Notes under the pieces: model-generated | Database searches by the model: none | Seen by the model: the letters and a program-made list of their open reading frames with translations, nothing else | What the model was told of the DNA's origin: nothing | Translations under genes and position numbers: made by a program | In this document: in pieces, positions 52,651 to 61,071 of the stretch | Position numbering within the stretch: position 1 is the first letter of the stretch | How the letters are laid out: every line of letters starts with the position of its first letter | Assembly: GCF_021026345.1 (NCBI RefSeq) | Contig: NZ_JAJNCZ010000001.1 | Span: 1 to 64,000 of the forward strand | Source: Rhizobium sp. GN54 | GTDB lineage: Bacteria; Pseudomonadota; Alphaproteobacteria; Rhizobiales; Rhizobiaceae | DNA length: 64,000 bases | Reading direction: 5' to 3'

Positions 52651-53694
52651 TTACTGGCCGATCATGTTTTCCGCGAACCATTTGCGCCACTCGGCGGTCT
52701 TCTCGGCACGCAGCTTGTGGTCGATGATTAGCGTCTGGCTCGCCCACTGGTCGGCGGTGGTGAAGATGCCGGGCAGTGCGGCGATTTCGGCGCTGAGCGA
52801 AGCATTGTCGACGACCGGGCTGCCCTTCTTGAGTTCGGCGATCTTTGCCTGCACTGCCGGATCGAGCGCAATGTTCATGAACTTGTAGGCAAGTTCTTTC
52901 TTTGTTGAGCCCTTCATGATGCCCATCGTATCGACGCCGAGCACGCCGCCTTCCTTGGGGATGACGATCTCTACCGGCACGCCCTGGTCGCGCATGTAGT
53001 AGGCGTTCATCGACAGGATCACCTGCACCGGCGTTTCTCCGGTGGCGAACAGCTGCTGGCTGTTGGCATCATTGGTGTAGAACGCCTTGTAGTTCGGCTT
53101 GAGCGCAGCCAGCTTTTCCTGGCCTTTTTCCCACCCTGCCGCGTCGCTGCCTGCCAGTTTCGCGGACGCCGCGATCACATGGCTGGGATCGAAGTCCGGC
53201 GAGGCGATCATGCCCGCGAGCGCTGGATTCCAGAGGCCCTCCCAACTGTCGAACTTGACGCCCTCGGGCAACTGGTCGGGCAGGTAGCCGATCGTGTAGA
53301 CATAGGCCCAGGCGCCGATGTGGTAAGGGCTGATCTTTGCCTGTTCGACGAGATGCGCGGCATTCGGGATCTGTGACAGATCAAGCGTCTCGAACAGGCC
53401 GTCATTGGCGTAGAGCCAGCCGACATGCGCGGTGGTGAACGTGATATCGCTCTCCGGTGTGCCACCGGCGAGTTTGGCCTGATTGAGGCGGTCCATCGTG
53501 CCGCCGGTGACATATTCTACTTCGACACCGGTTTCCTCTGTGAATTTCTGCCCGATCGCCTGGTCGATCAGATCGCGAAAGCTGCCACCCCAGGTGCTGA
53601 CGATCAGCTTGTCCTGGGCGTGAGCGCTGTAGGTTTGCGAGAAGAGTGTCAGGGCCGAAACCACTCCGGCCATCAATATGGATCTGCGATGCAT
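52651..53694 (-). CDS. Polyamine-type ABC transporter substrate-binding protein (PotD-like)
   Basis: A 347-residue periplasmic binding protein with a signal peptide (MHRRSILMAGVVSALTLFSQ, cleavage near AHA-QDK). The mature start KLIVSTWGGSFRDLIDQAIG places it with PotD/AfuA-like proteins for polyamines, opines or iron. ANDGLFETLDLSQIPNA and VDTMGIMKGSTKKELAYKFM also fit. It is the first gene of the four-gene importer operon. The ligand cannot be read from sequence. Confidence 0.88.
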   Translation of the reverse strand: MHRRSILMAGVVSALTLFSQTYSAHAQDKLIVSTWGGSFRDLIDQAIGQKFTEETGVEVEYVTGGTMDRLNQAKLAGGTPESDITFTTAHVGWLYANDGLFETLDLSQIPNAAHLVEQAKISPYHIGAWAYVYTIGYLPDQLPEGVKFDSWEGLWNPALAGMIASPDFDPSHVIAASAKLAGSDAAGWEKGQEKLAALKPNYKAFYTNDANSQQLFATGETPVQVILSMNAYYMRDQGVPVEIVIPKEGGVLGVDTMGIMKGSTKKELAYKFMNIALDPAVQAKIAELKKGSPVVDNASLSAEIAALPGIFTTADQWASQTLIIDHKLRAEKTAEWRKWFAENMIGQ

Positions 53695-53919
53695 GTTCCC
53701 TGCCTTTCTTGTTGAAGGTCAATTCCGTGTACGTTGTTCGCACTCTCCGTTTCCCGCGGGCACCCGCAGGTCTGCCTTCCGCTACTGGCGGGAGAATTTC
53801 GGAGTTGCGTCCGAAAGCGCCGGACCGTTCGACGTTGCCCGTCTTGGAACGATATGAGACGGGATCGCGTGGAAGCCGTTCTGTTTGCCTTTTCAGGTTA
53901 TCGTCAGTTGGTGATGCAC

Positions 53920-54024
53920 ATTATATAATCATGTATGCCGGCTGCCGCTTGTTTGCTCTAAATTTGTGCTGGACGGATATTGATGCAGGCTCTAACATCC
54001 AGAAAATATTATTATCCTCTGGAT
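53920..54024. promoter_or_regulatory. Operator candidates between divergent importer and LysR genes
   Basis: ATTATATAAT at 53920-53929 is a perfect palindrome. ATCCAGA..TCTGGAT at 53997-54024 is an inverted repeat with a 14-base AT-rich spacer lying just upstream of the LysR start, a usual place for LysR autoregulation. The divergent arrangement suggests the regulator also acts on the importer operon. The rest of the 346-base gap has no gene. Confidence 0.5.
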
Positions 54025-54040
54025 TGGATAGGTTTCACCT

Positions 54041-54958
54041 ATGAATGTGTCGCTTCGGGTTCTTCGCTATGTCGTGGAAACCGCCGACCATGGAAGCGTG
54101 ACCGAAGCAGCGCGGAGGCTGAATGTGTCGCAGCCATCCGTATCGACGGCGCTTGCCCAGGTGGAGGCGCAGCTTGGCATCCAGATATTTGTTCGCCACC
54201 ATGCCCGCGGTGTTACGCTTTCGGCCGCAGGACAACGCTACGTCAATGATGCGCGGCTATTGCTCAACCATGCGCGTGACTTTGCCAACAACGCACAGGC
54301 GCTCGGCGATTCGTTGCGGGGAGAGATCGTCGTCGGCAGTTTCCCGACATTGGCAATACGTTTCATGCCCGCACTCCTGTCCGGCTTCGCGCAACGATAC
54401 CCCGGGATATCGGTCAAGCTTGAGGAGGGGGATCAACAGGAGATGATCGGGCACCTGATCTCTGGGCGCACCGAGTTGGCGCTGTCGTATAATTTCGCCG
54501 TTCCCGACGAGATCACGGGGGAGAAACTGGCAGACCTGCCGCCCTATGCCCTGGTTTCCGCCGATCATCGACTTGCCGGGCGTGACGAGGTGAGCCTTGC
54601 GGAACTGTCGAGCGAGCCTTTCATTCTCCTCGATCTGCCACATTCACGAGACTATTTCTTTTCCCTCTTCGCCGCCTGCGGGCTGGAACCGCAGGTCGCG
54701 TTCAGAACGCGTTCCTCCGAGTTGATCAGGGGGCTCGTCGGCCATGGGCAGGGCTATTCGCTGCACAATGTTCTGCCTCGCACCACCATTGGATACGACG
54801 GAAGCAGGATCGCGCTGTTGCCGATCTCCGAGCCGCTTCCTCCTGCCTCCGTCACTTTTCTTCGTTTGACGCGTCACGGCGCACGCCCGGCAGTGCAGGC
54901 CTTCGCCGATTATTTGCAGGAGGCTTTCGCCAAGGGCGGTATGTTCGGCCCAAGCTGA
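54041..54958 (+). CDS. LysR-family transcriptional regulator
   Basis: A 305-residue LysR regulator. The HTH is SLRVLRYVVETADHGSVTEA..LNVSQPSVSTALAQVE; the effector-binding domain runs from about residue 90 (GEIVVGSFPTLAIRFMPALL). It is divergent from the polyamine-type importer operon and convergent with the hydroxyacid dehydrogenase gene, whose end is only four bases away. Control of the divergent importer is the likeliest role. Confidence 0.9.
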   Translation: MNVSLRVLRYVVETADHGSVTEAARRLNVSQPSVSTALAQVEAQLGIQIFVRHHARGVTLSAAGQRYVNDARLLLNHARDFANNAQALGDSLRGEIVVGSFPTLAIRFMPALLSGFAQRYPGISVKLEEGDQQEMIGHLISGRTELALSYNFAVPDEITGEKLADLPPYALVSADHRLAGRDEVSLAELSSEPFILLDLPHSRDYFFSLFAACGLEPQVAFRTRSSELIRGLVGHGQGYSLHNVLPRTTIGYDGSRIALLPISEPLPPASVTFLRLTRHGARPAVQAFADYLQEAFAKGGMFGPS

Positions 54959-54962
54959 CGGA

Positions 54963-55892
54963 TCAGTAGCCGCGACGCGGATCGATCCTGCTTAGAACAA
55001 CCTCGTTGCGCGCGATCCTACGAACATTCTCACCAATCTGCCTTGCGGCCGAAGAGGGCAGCGCGATGGACGCCAGATGCGGCGTGATAAGGACGTTTTC
55101 CATGTCCCAGAGCGGGCTGTCTTCGGAAAGCGGTTCCTTGGCGAACACGTCAAGCGTGGCCCCGCCGAGCCAGCCGGACTGCAGGGCTTCGATCAATGCC
55201 GGCTCGTCCACGACACTGCCGCGCGACACGTTGATGAAGAATGCGCCCTGCTTCATGGACCGGAACCTGCCGGCATCGAGGAGATCGTCCGTCTCCCGGG
55301 TTTTGGGCAACATGCAGACGACGATATCGGACTGGGGAAGGACGGAAGCCAGTGCCTCGGCGCCGCTGGAACAGGAAATCCCGTCCACATCCTTTTGCGT
55401 CCGGGACCAGCCGAGCACGCGGTAGCCGTGTCTGGCGCATTCCCGGGCGGCCTCAAGGCCGAGTTCTCCGAGACCAAGCACGCCGACGGTAATATCGGCC
55501 GGATCCTTCGGATGAAGGTAATGCCAGCGCCGTTGCCGCTGTGCCTTTTCGAATTGCGGGATGTCCCGGGCATAGCGGGTGACGGCAAACAGGACGAAGC
55601 CTGCCATCATCCGGGCCATGCGCGGATCGGAAAGGCGGGTGATAGGAATGTCCGGCAGGTCGTTGCGGCCAACCAGCGCATCCACGCCAGCCCCCAGATT
55701 GACGACGAGTTCGAGATTGCGGAAGGATTGGAAAAAGCCATGCGGCGGCTTCCAGACGAGCGCAGAGCGGACACCGTCGACATCGGTTATGTCCTCGTTG
55801 CGGCAGAGCTCGATCGCTTCCGGTTCCAGCGCTTTTCTCCAGGCCTCGAAGTCGTCGAGTTCGCTGTAGAAGACCATGCGCGACTTCGTCAT
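54963..55892 (-). CDS. D-2-hydroxyacid dehydrogenase (GhrA-like)
   Basis: A 309-residue NAD(P)-dependent dehydrogenase of the glyoxylate/hydroxypyruvate reductase A group. The nucleotide-binding motif is VGVLGLGELGLEAARECARH, catalytic Arg is in FINVSRGSVVDEPALI, Glu in AKEPLSEDSPLW, and His in VLITPHLASIA. It reduces 2-keto acids such as glyoxylate or hydroxypyruvate. Its start overlaps the end of the AroQ-like gene by four bases, so both act together; the partner is an atypical dehydroquinase (next entry), hinting at an acid outside the shikimate route. Confidence 0.9.
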   Translation of the reverse strand: MTKSRMVFYSELDDFEAWRKALEPEAIELCRNEDITDVDGVRSALVWKPPHGFFQSFRNLELVVNLGAGVDALVGRNDLPDIPITRLSDPRMARMMAGFVLFAVTRYARDIPQFEKAQRQRRWHYLHPKDPADITVGVLGLGELGLEAARECARHGYRVLGWSRTQKDVDGISCSSGAEALASVLPQSDIVVCMLPKTRETDDLLDAGRFRSMKQGAFFINVSRGSVVDEPALIEALQSGWLGGATLDVFAKEPLSEDSPLWDMENVLITPHLASIALPSSAARQIGENVRRIARNEVVLSRIDPRRGY

Positions 55893-56347
55893 TTCGGGCC
55901 GCCTTCGCGGATCAGGGTTGCGGCGGCCGAAATTGCGAGCTCGTAACCGATCGCACCAAGGCCGGCGATAACGCCTGTGGCGGCCCTGGAAACATATGAA
56001 TGATGGCGAAACGGCTCGCGCTTCCAGATGTTGCTCATGTGCGCCTCGATGATCGGGCCGTCATAAGCGAGCAAAGCGTCGAGGATGGGGATGGAGCTGT
56101 AACTCAGACCTGCCGCATTGATGATCAGGCCTTGAGCCGAGTGCCGTGCCTCCTGAATCCAGTCGACGATCTGTCCTTCATGATTGGACTGGCGAAACTT
56201 CAGATCAAGGCCGAGTGCTGCGGCATGGGCCAGGCAGCGGTCGCCTATCGATTGGAAACTCTCGGTTCCGTAGGTCCCGGTTTTGTCGAGACCATAGAGG
56301 TTCGCGTTCGGCCCGTTCAGAAAGAACACGGTGGGTAAAGGGGTCAT
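55889..56347 (-). CDS. Type II 3-dehydroquinate dehydratase family protein, divergent
   Basis: A 152-residue AroQ-fold protein (LNGPNANLYG start, RQSNHEGQIVDWIQEA, EAHMSNIWKREPFRHHS). In true AroQ the loop after LNLLG contains a catalytic Arg before the Tyr (GxREP..YG). Here it reads GLDKTGTYG, with Asp21 in the Arg position, and the usual GAYTHTS segment is GLSYSSI. The catalytic Tyr26 and the EAHMSN His remain. The protein may therefore have changed substrate or activity. ATG 56347 gives the normal family length. It is co-transcribed with the hydroxyacid dehydrogenase gene. Confidence 0.82.
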   Translation of the reverse strand: MTPLPTVFFLNGPNANLYGLDKTGTYGTESFQSIGDRCLAHAAALGLDLKFRQSNHEGQIVDWIQEARHSAQGLIINAAGLSYSSIPILDALLAYDGPIIEAHMSNIWKREPFRHHSYVSRAATGVIAGLGAIGYELAISAAATLIREGGPK

Positions 56348-56960
56348 GGTGGCGCTCCTTGATATGGCGAGAAACATAGCCAAATCAGCGGTGCGATCGA
56401 ATAATAAAAAGCTATCTACTAAACCGGCTACGCATATGGTCCGCGGCGAATTCCAGGCCCGCCGACTTGTCCGGAGCCTCAATATTGATCAAGCTCGGCA
56501 AATGGTCGGAGAGAATGAAAACATATAGGATTGCCATCGCAGGTTGGGAGGCGGGCGACAGCAAGCCTGCTCCTGTCTCGGCGTACGCTATCGGCAAGTT
56601 ACGGGGCTGATGTCCGGCTGGTCGCGGTTTTCGGATCGCGATCAAGCCTGATAAACGCCGATGGCCTTGAAGAAGAGCAAACGAGCGACTTCCGCGCTGG
56701 TGGTTCACGGTCACCTAGCTCGCCCGGCGAGAAAAGTGCACATCCTTTCGGAACTCCTGATCGAAACCTTCGAAGGAAACCCGCATATGTGAGGGGTGCG
56801 AGTTGACGTCTTCCATCGCGCGTTCCGCCTCTTGCGACACAGCTCACCGCGCCGCGCAACTAGTGGCGAGGATGCTCACCCGTTAGTCACCTGTGGTGAT
56901 GACGGCTCCTGCACTCCGGGCAGGGCCGGGCCGCCGAACGAAGAGGAGAGGTCAAAGCGT
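56348..56960. other. Gene-free 613-base region
   Basis: Holds the promoter of the aroQ-like operon (minus strand, AT-rich around 56390-56420) and of the pirin gene (plus). Several short open frames exist on both strands, but none has a recognisable domain or good ribosome-binding site. I call nothing else here. Confidence 0.4.
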
Positions 56961-57896
56961 ATGAGTTGGAACCCTGCAATCGAACCAGGCTGTCCCGACG
57001 ACGTCGGCATCGACGCGATCGAGACCCTTATCGTTCCTCGCGCCCGTGACCTCGGCGGCTTCGAGGTCCGGCGTGCCCTGCCGGCGCCGAAGCGGCAGAT
57101 GGTGGGACCATTCATCTTTTTCGACCAGGCCGGTCCGGCCGAGCTGTTGACCGGCCAGGGCATCGATGTCCGCCCCCACCCGCATATCGGTCTTGGCACG
57201 GTGACCTATCTCTATCGTGGCGACTTTCACCATCGCGACAGCACCGGGGCCGACCAGATCATTCGGCCCGGTGCGTTGAACTGGATGGTCGCGGGGCGGG
57301 GCGTTTCCCATTCGGAGCGGACATCGGCAGCCGCCCGAACCGGGCCGAACAGCCTGTTTGGCATCCAGACCTGGCTGGCGCTGCCGGAACGCGACGAGGA
57401 CATGGAGCCGATGTTCGAACACCATGGCAAGGAGGCGCTGCCGGTGATCGAGGACAACGGCGTCTCGGTTCGGCTCATTCTCGGAAGCGCTTACGGCAAG
57501 ACCGCCCCCGCGGCCATGTTTTCGGAAACATTCTATGCCGATGTCACGCTTGAGGCCGGCGCTCGCCTGCCGATGCCGGATAACCACGAAGACAGGGGCA
57601 TCTATATCGTCGAAGGCTCCATCTCCGTTGCAGGTCAGGAATTTGAAGCACCGCAGATGATGGTGTTTCGTCCCGGCGACAGGATCACGGTCGCAGCCGC
57701 AGAAAAAGGCGCGCGATTGATGATCCTCGGCGGTGCGACACTGTCCGGCCCGCGCTACATCTGGTGGAATTTCGTCGCCTCATCGAAGGAGCGCATCGAG
57801 GAAGCCAAGGCGGAATGGCGAGCGCAGAAATGGGGTGAGGGTCGATTCGACCTCCCGATCGACGATCGTGACGAGCACATTCCCCTGCCGGAGTGA
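56961..57896 (+). CDS. Pirin family protein
   Basis: A 311-residue bicupin of the pirin family. The N-terminal cupin has the metal ligands in VRPHPHIGLGTVTYLY (two His) and GVSHSERT (His, Glu). The second cupin covers about residues 190-290. Bacterial pirins can act as quercetinases or protein regulators. The start at ATG 56961 has GAGGAG about 12 bases upstream; the frame is open further 5' but that part lacks family similarity. It appears to be monocistronic. Confidence 0.9.
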   Translation: MSWNPAIEPGCPDDVGIDAIETLIVPRARDLGGFEVRRALPAPKRQMVGPFIFFDQAGPAELLTGQGIDVRPHPHIGLGTVTYLYRGDFHHRDSTGADQIIRPGALNWMVAGRGVSHSERTSAAARTGPNSLFGIQTWLALPERDEDMEPMFEHHGKEALPVIEDNGVSVRLILGSAYGKTAPAAMFSETFYADVTLEAGARLPMPDNHEDRGIYIVEGSISVAGQEFEAPQMMVFRPGDRITVAAAEKGARLMILGGATLSGPRYIWWNFVASSKERIEEAKAEWRAQKWGEGRFDLPIDDRDEHIPLPE

Positions 57897-57996
57897 CATC
57901 GCCGGCAGTTGGCTGTCGGGTAAAATCTGAATGGTCGAGCCGGGATTGTCATCATGTCGGCATGCGACACTTGAATTCATGGCTGGAGGAAGCAAA

Positions 57997-59247
57997 TTGA
58001 GCAAGACGTGGCCGCATCTCGACTATCTCGGCTGGCACGAAACATGTTCCGCCTTGCATCTCTATCTTCAGGTCGTCGGCAAGTATCGCCTGGCATCCAC
58101 GCCTTGGTTGAACCACTCCTGGAACGCGACATTTTATGTCACGCCTCGCGGCCTGACGTCCGCAACGATCCCGGATGCGGCTGGGATCGAGATCCTCTTC
58201 GATTTTCATGACCATATGGTCGTGGGCACAAGCGGCGATGGTCGCAAGGCGTCATTTGCGCTAGGGGCCTCCACCGTTGCGGCGTTTCATGGCGATTTCG
58301 TCAAGCTGGTTTCAGAGCTCGGCGGCACGCCGCTCTTCCACGGAGAGCCGAACGAAGTGCCGTTTCCGGTGCCGTTCGAGGAAGACTACCGCGAGCGGCC
58401 TTATGACCCTGCCGCCACTCATCGTTTTCATCAGGCCTTGATGGCGATCGATAAGGTCTTCAAGCAGTTCCGGACGTCCTTTCTCGGCAAGTCCAGTCCC
58501 GTCCACCTGTTCTGGGGTAGTTTCGATCTGGCCGTCACGCGATTCTCCGGGCGGCGCGCGCCAATTCACCCGGGCGGCATCCCGTCATTGCCTGACGAAG
58601 TGACACGGGAAGCCTACGACCGCGAGGTCTCGTCGGCCGGCTTCTGGCCGGGCGGCGGCGGTATCGACTATCCGGCCTTCTATGCCTACGCCTATCCGGC
58701 GCCGAATGGCTACCGGAGTGCGGCGATCCGGCCCGAGACTGCATTCTGGCATGATGGCCTCTCGGAGTTCATCCTGCCCTACGATTCCGTACAGTCGGCC
58801 GCCGATCCTGATGAAATGCTGATGGCATTTCTCGTCTCGAGTTACGAGGCGGCGGCAGATCTCGGAGGCTGGGATTGCGAACTGCTGGACTGCGCGCACG
58901 GCCTGCCGGGGCAGGTACGGCCGCAAGATGCCGCGCGGTCGAAAGCGGCGACGGGACTGGGGGACGAAAAGGTCGAACGCGAAGACGGCGCATCAAAAGG
59001 ACGCTATCGGCTCGTCGTCGATGGGGTCGAGGCCGAGATGACCTACAGTCGAGCGGGTGAAGGGCTGGTCATTATCGATCATACGGACGTTCCCGCAGCG
59101 TTGCGAGGCCGGAAGTTCGGCGAGCGATTGGTGCGCCAGGCAGTCGAGGACGCGCGGAGAGACGGCGTTGCCATTATCCCGCTTTGTCCATTTGCGAAGG
59201 CGCAGATCGACCGACACAAGGAATGGCAGGACGTCCTTCGGAAATGA
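57997..59247 (+). CDS. DUF5996 protein fused to a small GNAT-type acetyltransferase
   Basis: A 416-residue protein (from TTG 57997). Residues ~1-310 form a DUF5996 domain (WPHLDYLGWHETCSALHLYL, FDFHDHMVV, HLFWGSFDLAVTRFSGR, FWPGGGGIDYPAFYAYAYP). Residues ~325-415 form a YjdJ-like GNAT domain (HTDVPAALRGRKFGERLVRQ, IIPLCPFAKAQIDRHKEW). The acetyltransferase part holds the acetyl-CoA loop RGRKFG. TTG is favoured as start because GGAGGA lies seven bases before it, while ATG 57979 has no such site. Function of DUF5996 is unknown; the fusion suggests both parts act on one target. Confidence 0.85.
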   Translation: MSKTWPHLDYLGWHETCSALHLYLQVVGKYRLASTPWLNHSWNATFYVTPRGLTSATIPDAAGIEILFDFHDHMVVGTSGDGRKASFALGASTVAAFHGDFVKLVSELGGTPLFHGEPNEVPFPVPFEEDYRERPYDPAATHRFHQALMAIDKVFKQFRTSFLGKSSPVHLFWGSFDLAVTRFSGRRAPIHPGGIPSLPDEVTREAYDREVSSAGFWPGGGGIDYPAFYAYAYPAPNGYRSAAIRPETAFWHDGLSEFILPYDSVQSAADPDEMLMAFLVSSYEAAADLGGWDCELLDCAHGLPGQVRPQDAARSKAATGLGDEKVEREDGASKGRYRLVVDGVEAEMTYSRAGEGLVIIDHTDVPAALRGRKFGERLVRQAVEDARRDGVAIIPLCPFAKAQIDRHKEWQDVLRK

Positions 59248-59425
59248 CGTTCTTGCGGCTACAGAGCCGCGAAATGATGGATGTATGTTTCGCTCGAATG
59301 TCACCTTTGGAGCGCGACAGGCATTGGTGGAATGCCCAGGATCGTCATTGAGGAAATGCAGACGAAGGCATTCCAGGCCAACGCGGCACAACGGTCGTCA
59401 TGCAATCAAGACTGTCAGGTTTTGC

Positions 59426-59511
59426 AAGTCTCCGTGCCATCAGGCCCCCGCAACCAAAGCGGTCGAACAAACCCCGTCGCATACGCGACGGGGCTTTGCG
59501 TTTCCGGAATG
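59426..59511 (+). repeat. tRNA-end-like repeat with terminator, copy B
   Basis: Close copy of 38720-38805. It contains CCCCCGCAACCA at 59445-59456, identical to the tRNA-fMet 3' end, followed by a hairpin CCCCGTCGC/GCGACGGGG (59472-59493) and CTTT. It lies 179 bases after the DUF5996 gene and 144 bases before the recombinase remnant. A directly repeated GAAATGCGGTCGACAACGGA follows across 59506-59541. Confidence 0.65.
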
Positions 59512-59654
59512 CGGTCGACAACGGAGAAATGCGGTCGACAACGGAGACGGGAGCTACCGTGGGAACCGCGCCGCGAAGCGTTCAAACAGGTCGGCCGCGC
59601 CGACCTGTCCGCCCTTCAGCAGGAGGATGGTTCCGTCGAGTGGGCTTCCGGCCG

Positions 59655-60480
59655 CACAGAAAGCTCCTCCGCATATGCGTCGAGGAGCTTTTTGCGTTCT
59701 AGCTCTGTTGTCCAGTTCGCCGGCGCTCGATCCGCGTAAGATAATCGTGTTGCCTCAGTAGTCTGAATCGCTCCTCCATGATCGTCGTCGCATCCATCGC
59801 CGCGCGGATCAAGGCGATCCGGCCATGGACATCAAGTGATGCCGGCTGATGGCCGGGTGTCTTGCCGATGACGACCTTCTGAACGAGTTGACGGACCAAG
59901 TCGACGAAGGGCTGTTTGGTGGTCCTGTCGGCATGGTCGCGCAGATAGAATAGCAGGGTATCTACGATATGCCGGACGGCGTCCGGATTGATCTACGCCT
60001 GTAGGCTGGCGAGCCGATCTGGCATATAGGGCTCATCGCCGCCGGCTGCCGTCAGTTGCGCTGAAAGGCCGGTCCTTTTCTCCTCCAACCGGTCGAGCAG
60101 GTCATCGAGAGCGGAGAGCCGTGGGCGGCTCTCGGCCGCGCGATCGCTGATCTCTGCCGGATGATGGTCTCCTGCTCCTGCTCGACCTTCTGAAGTTCGG
60201 TTTTTTAGCGTCCGGCTCTCGGACGGCCCCGACTTGAGCATGGCCGTCTGGCGCTGCGGCGTCTCCGTGGCCACCTGCTCGAAAATCCCCAGATGCAGGA
60301 AAGCGACCGGCAGGCATGCGAGAACGCGATCCTCGATGTCGTTGCGCAGGATCGTCTTCTGGTTCCGGCAGCATTGACCGCCGAGACCGTCGATTGGACA
60401 GGCGCTTCCTGTGATCGATGCAGCGGTAACGGTTCCTGGTCATGATGGCGTAGGGTCCTCCACATTCGGCGCAATGCCTC
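59655..60480 (-). pseudogene. Decayed large serine recombinase (zinc-ribbon and C-terminal part)
   Basis: Read on the minus strand, the segment begins with a recombinase zinc-ribbon (MRHCAECGGPYAIMTRNRYR then CIDHRKRLSN). After frameshifts it continues with NDIEDRVLACLPVAFL, a helical part (LSALDDLLDRLEEKRTGLSA), a stop codon before INPDAVRHIVDTLLFYLRDH, then VRQLVQKVVIGK, and ends with RKKLLDAYAEELS. At least two frameshifts and an internal stop are needed. The N-terminal catalytic serine domain is absent upstream. The end segment matches the remnant beside tRNA-fMet at 123-297, so both come from related elements. Confidence 0.75.
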
Positions 60481-60631
60481 AACCGCCGGAGGCTATGAAG
60501 ACACTATTCCCGCGCCGATGCCCTCCCATCGAAAAGCTATGGGCTCGCCGATAGTCTCTCCTTGAAGACGGATGCCTTTCAATTAGGACGCGAATGCGCC
60601 CGGCATCCGGGAGAAAGGATGACACGACAAA

Positions 60632-60820
60632 ATGTATCCCCGCATCGGCACATATTTCCCCCAGAACGATCATCATCAGATCCGATCCGTTGCAATCCAG
60701 CACGGCCTTCAGCCCGAGACGCAGTCCGATCCGGAAGTCCCCGCGATGTTCCTGCGGCTGGCGATCGTCCTCATCGCCATTCTCTCGGCGATCGCGCTCA
60801 TTCCCTGGGCTTCGCACTGA
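60632..60820 (+). CDS. Possible small membrane protein
   Basis: A 62-residue frame with a hydrophilic first half and one hydrophobic C-terminal segment (FLRLAIVLIAILSAIALIPW). AGAAAGGA lies about 13 bases upstream, rather far. No family is recognised. The composition of the hydrophobic end supports a real small protein. Between 60481 and 61071 I see only this and the frame at 60923. Confidence 0.4.
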   Translation: MYPRIGTYFPQNDHHQIRSVAIQHGLQPETQSDPEVPAMFLRLAIVLIAILSAIALIPWASH

Positions 60821-60922
60821 CCCGGTGACGTCGCGCCGTCCGCGCGGCGCAAGCCGACCTTGAAAGGTTCGCCGGTGGCCGGCGCCACTATGGGATTTTG
60901 ATTCCATCCGGGGGCTTCCCGA

Positions 60923-61057
60923 ATGGAATTGCTATGCGCGGATCCGCATTCTCTGGCGACAGCGCCCCTCGCCGGCGCGGAGCGGCGGCGCCGGCGCGAA
61001 GCCTTGCTGATCGCGATGATCGCCGCCGGTATCGCCTGGCGGGTTCTGATGGGTTAG
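60923..61057 (+). CDS. Possible 44-residue membrane peptide
   Basis: A short frame starting MELLCADPHSLATAPLAGAE, then a run of five arginines and a hydrophobic helix (EALLIAMIAAGIAWRVLMG). The positive cluster before the helix fits an inner-membrane peptide with cytoplasmic N-terminus. The ribosome-binding site (GGGGG) is weak. It ends 14 bases before the convergent nhaA gene. Confidence 0.3.
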   Translation: MELLCADPHSLATAPLAGAERRRRREALLIAMIAAGIAWRVLMG

Positions 61058-61071
61058 CTCACGTGGAGGGG

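Noticed and set aside
60479-60907. 142-codon frame on the minus strand upstream of the recombinase remnant
   Set aside because: It does not encode the missing serine catalytic domain and overlaps the small plus-strand frame; composition looks like a shadow.
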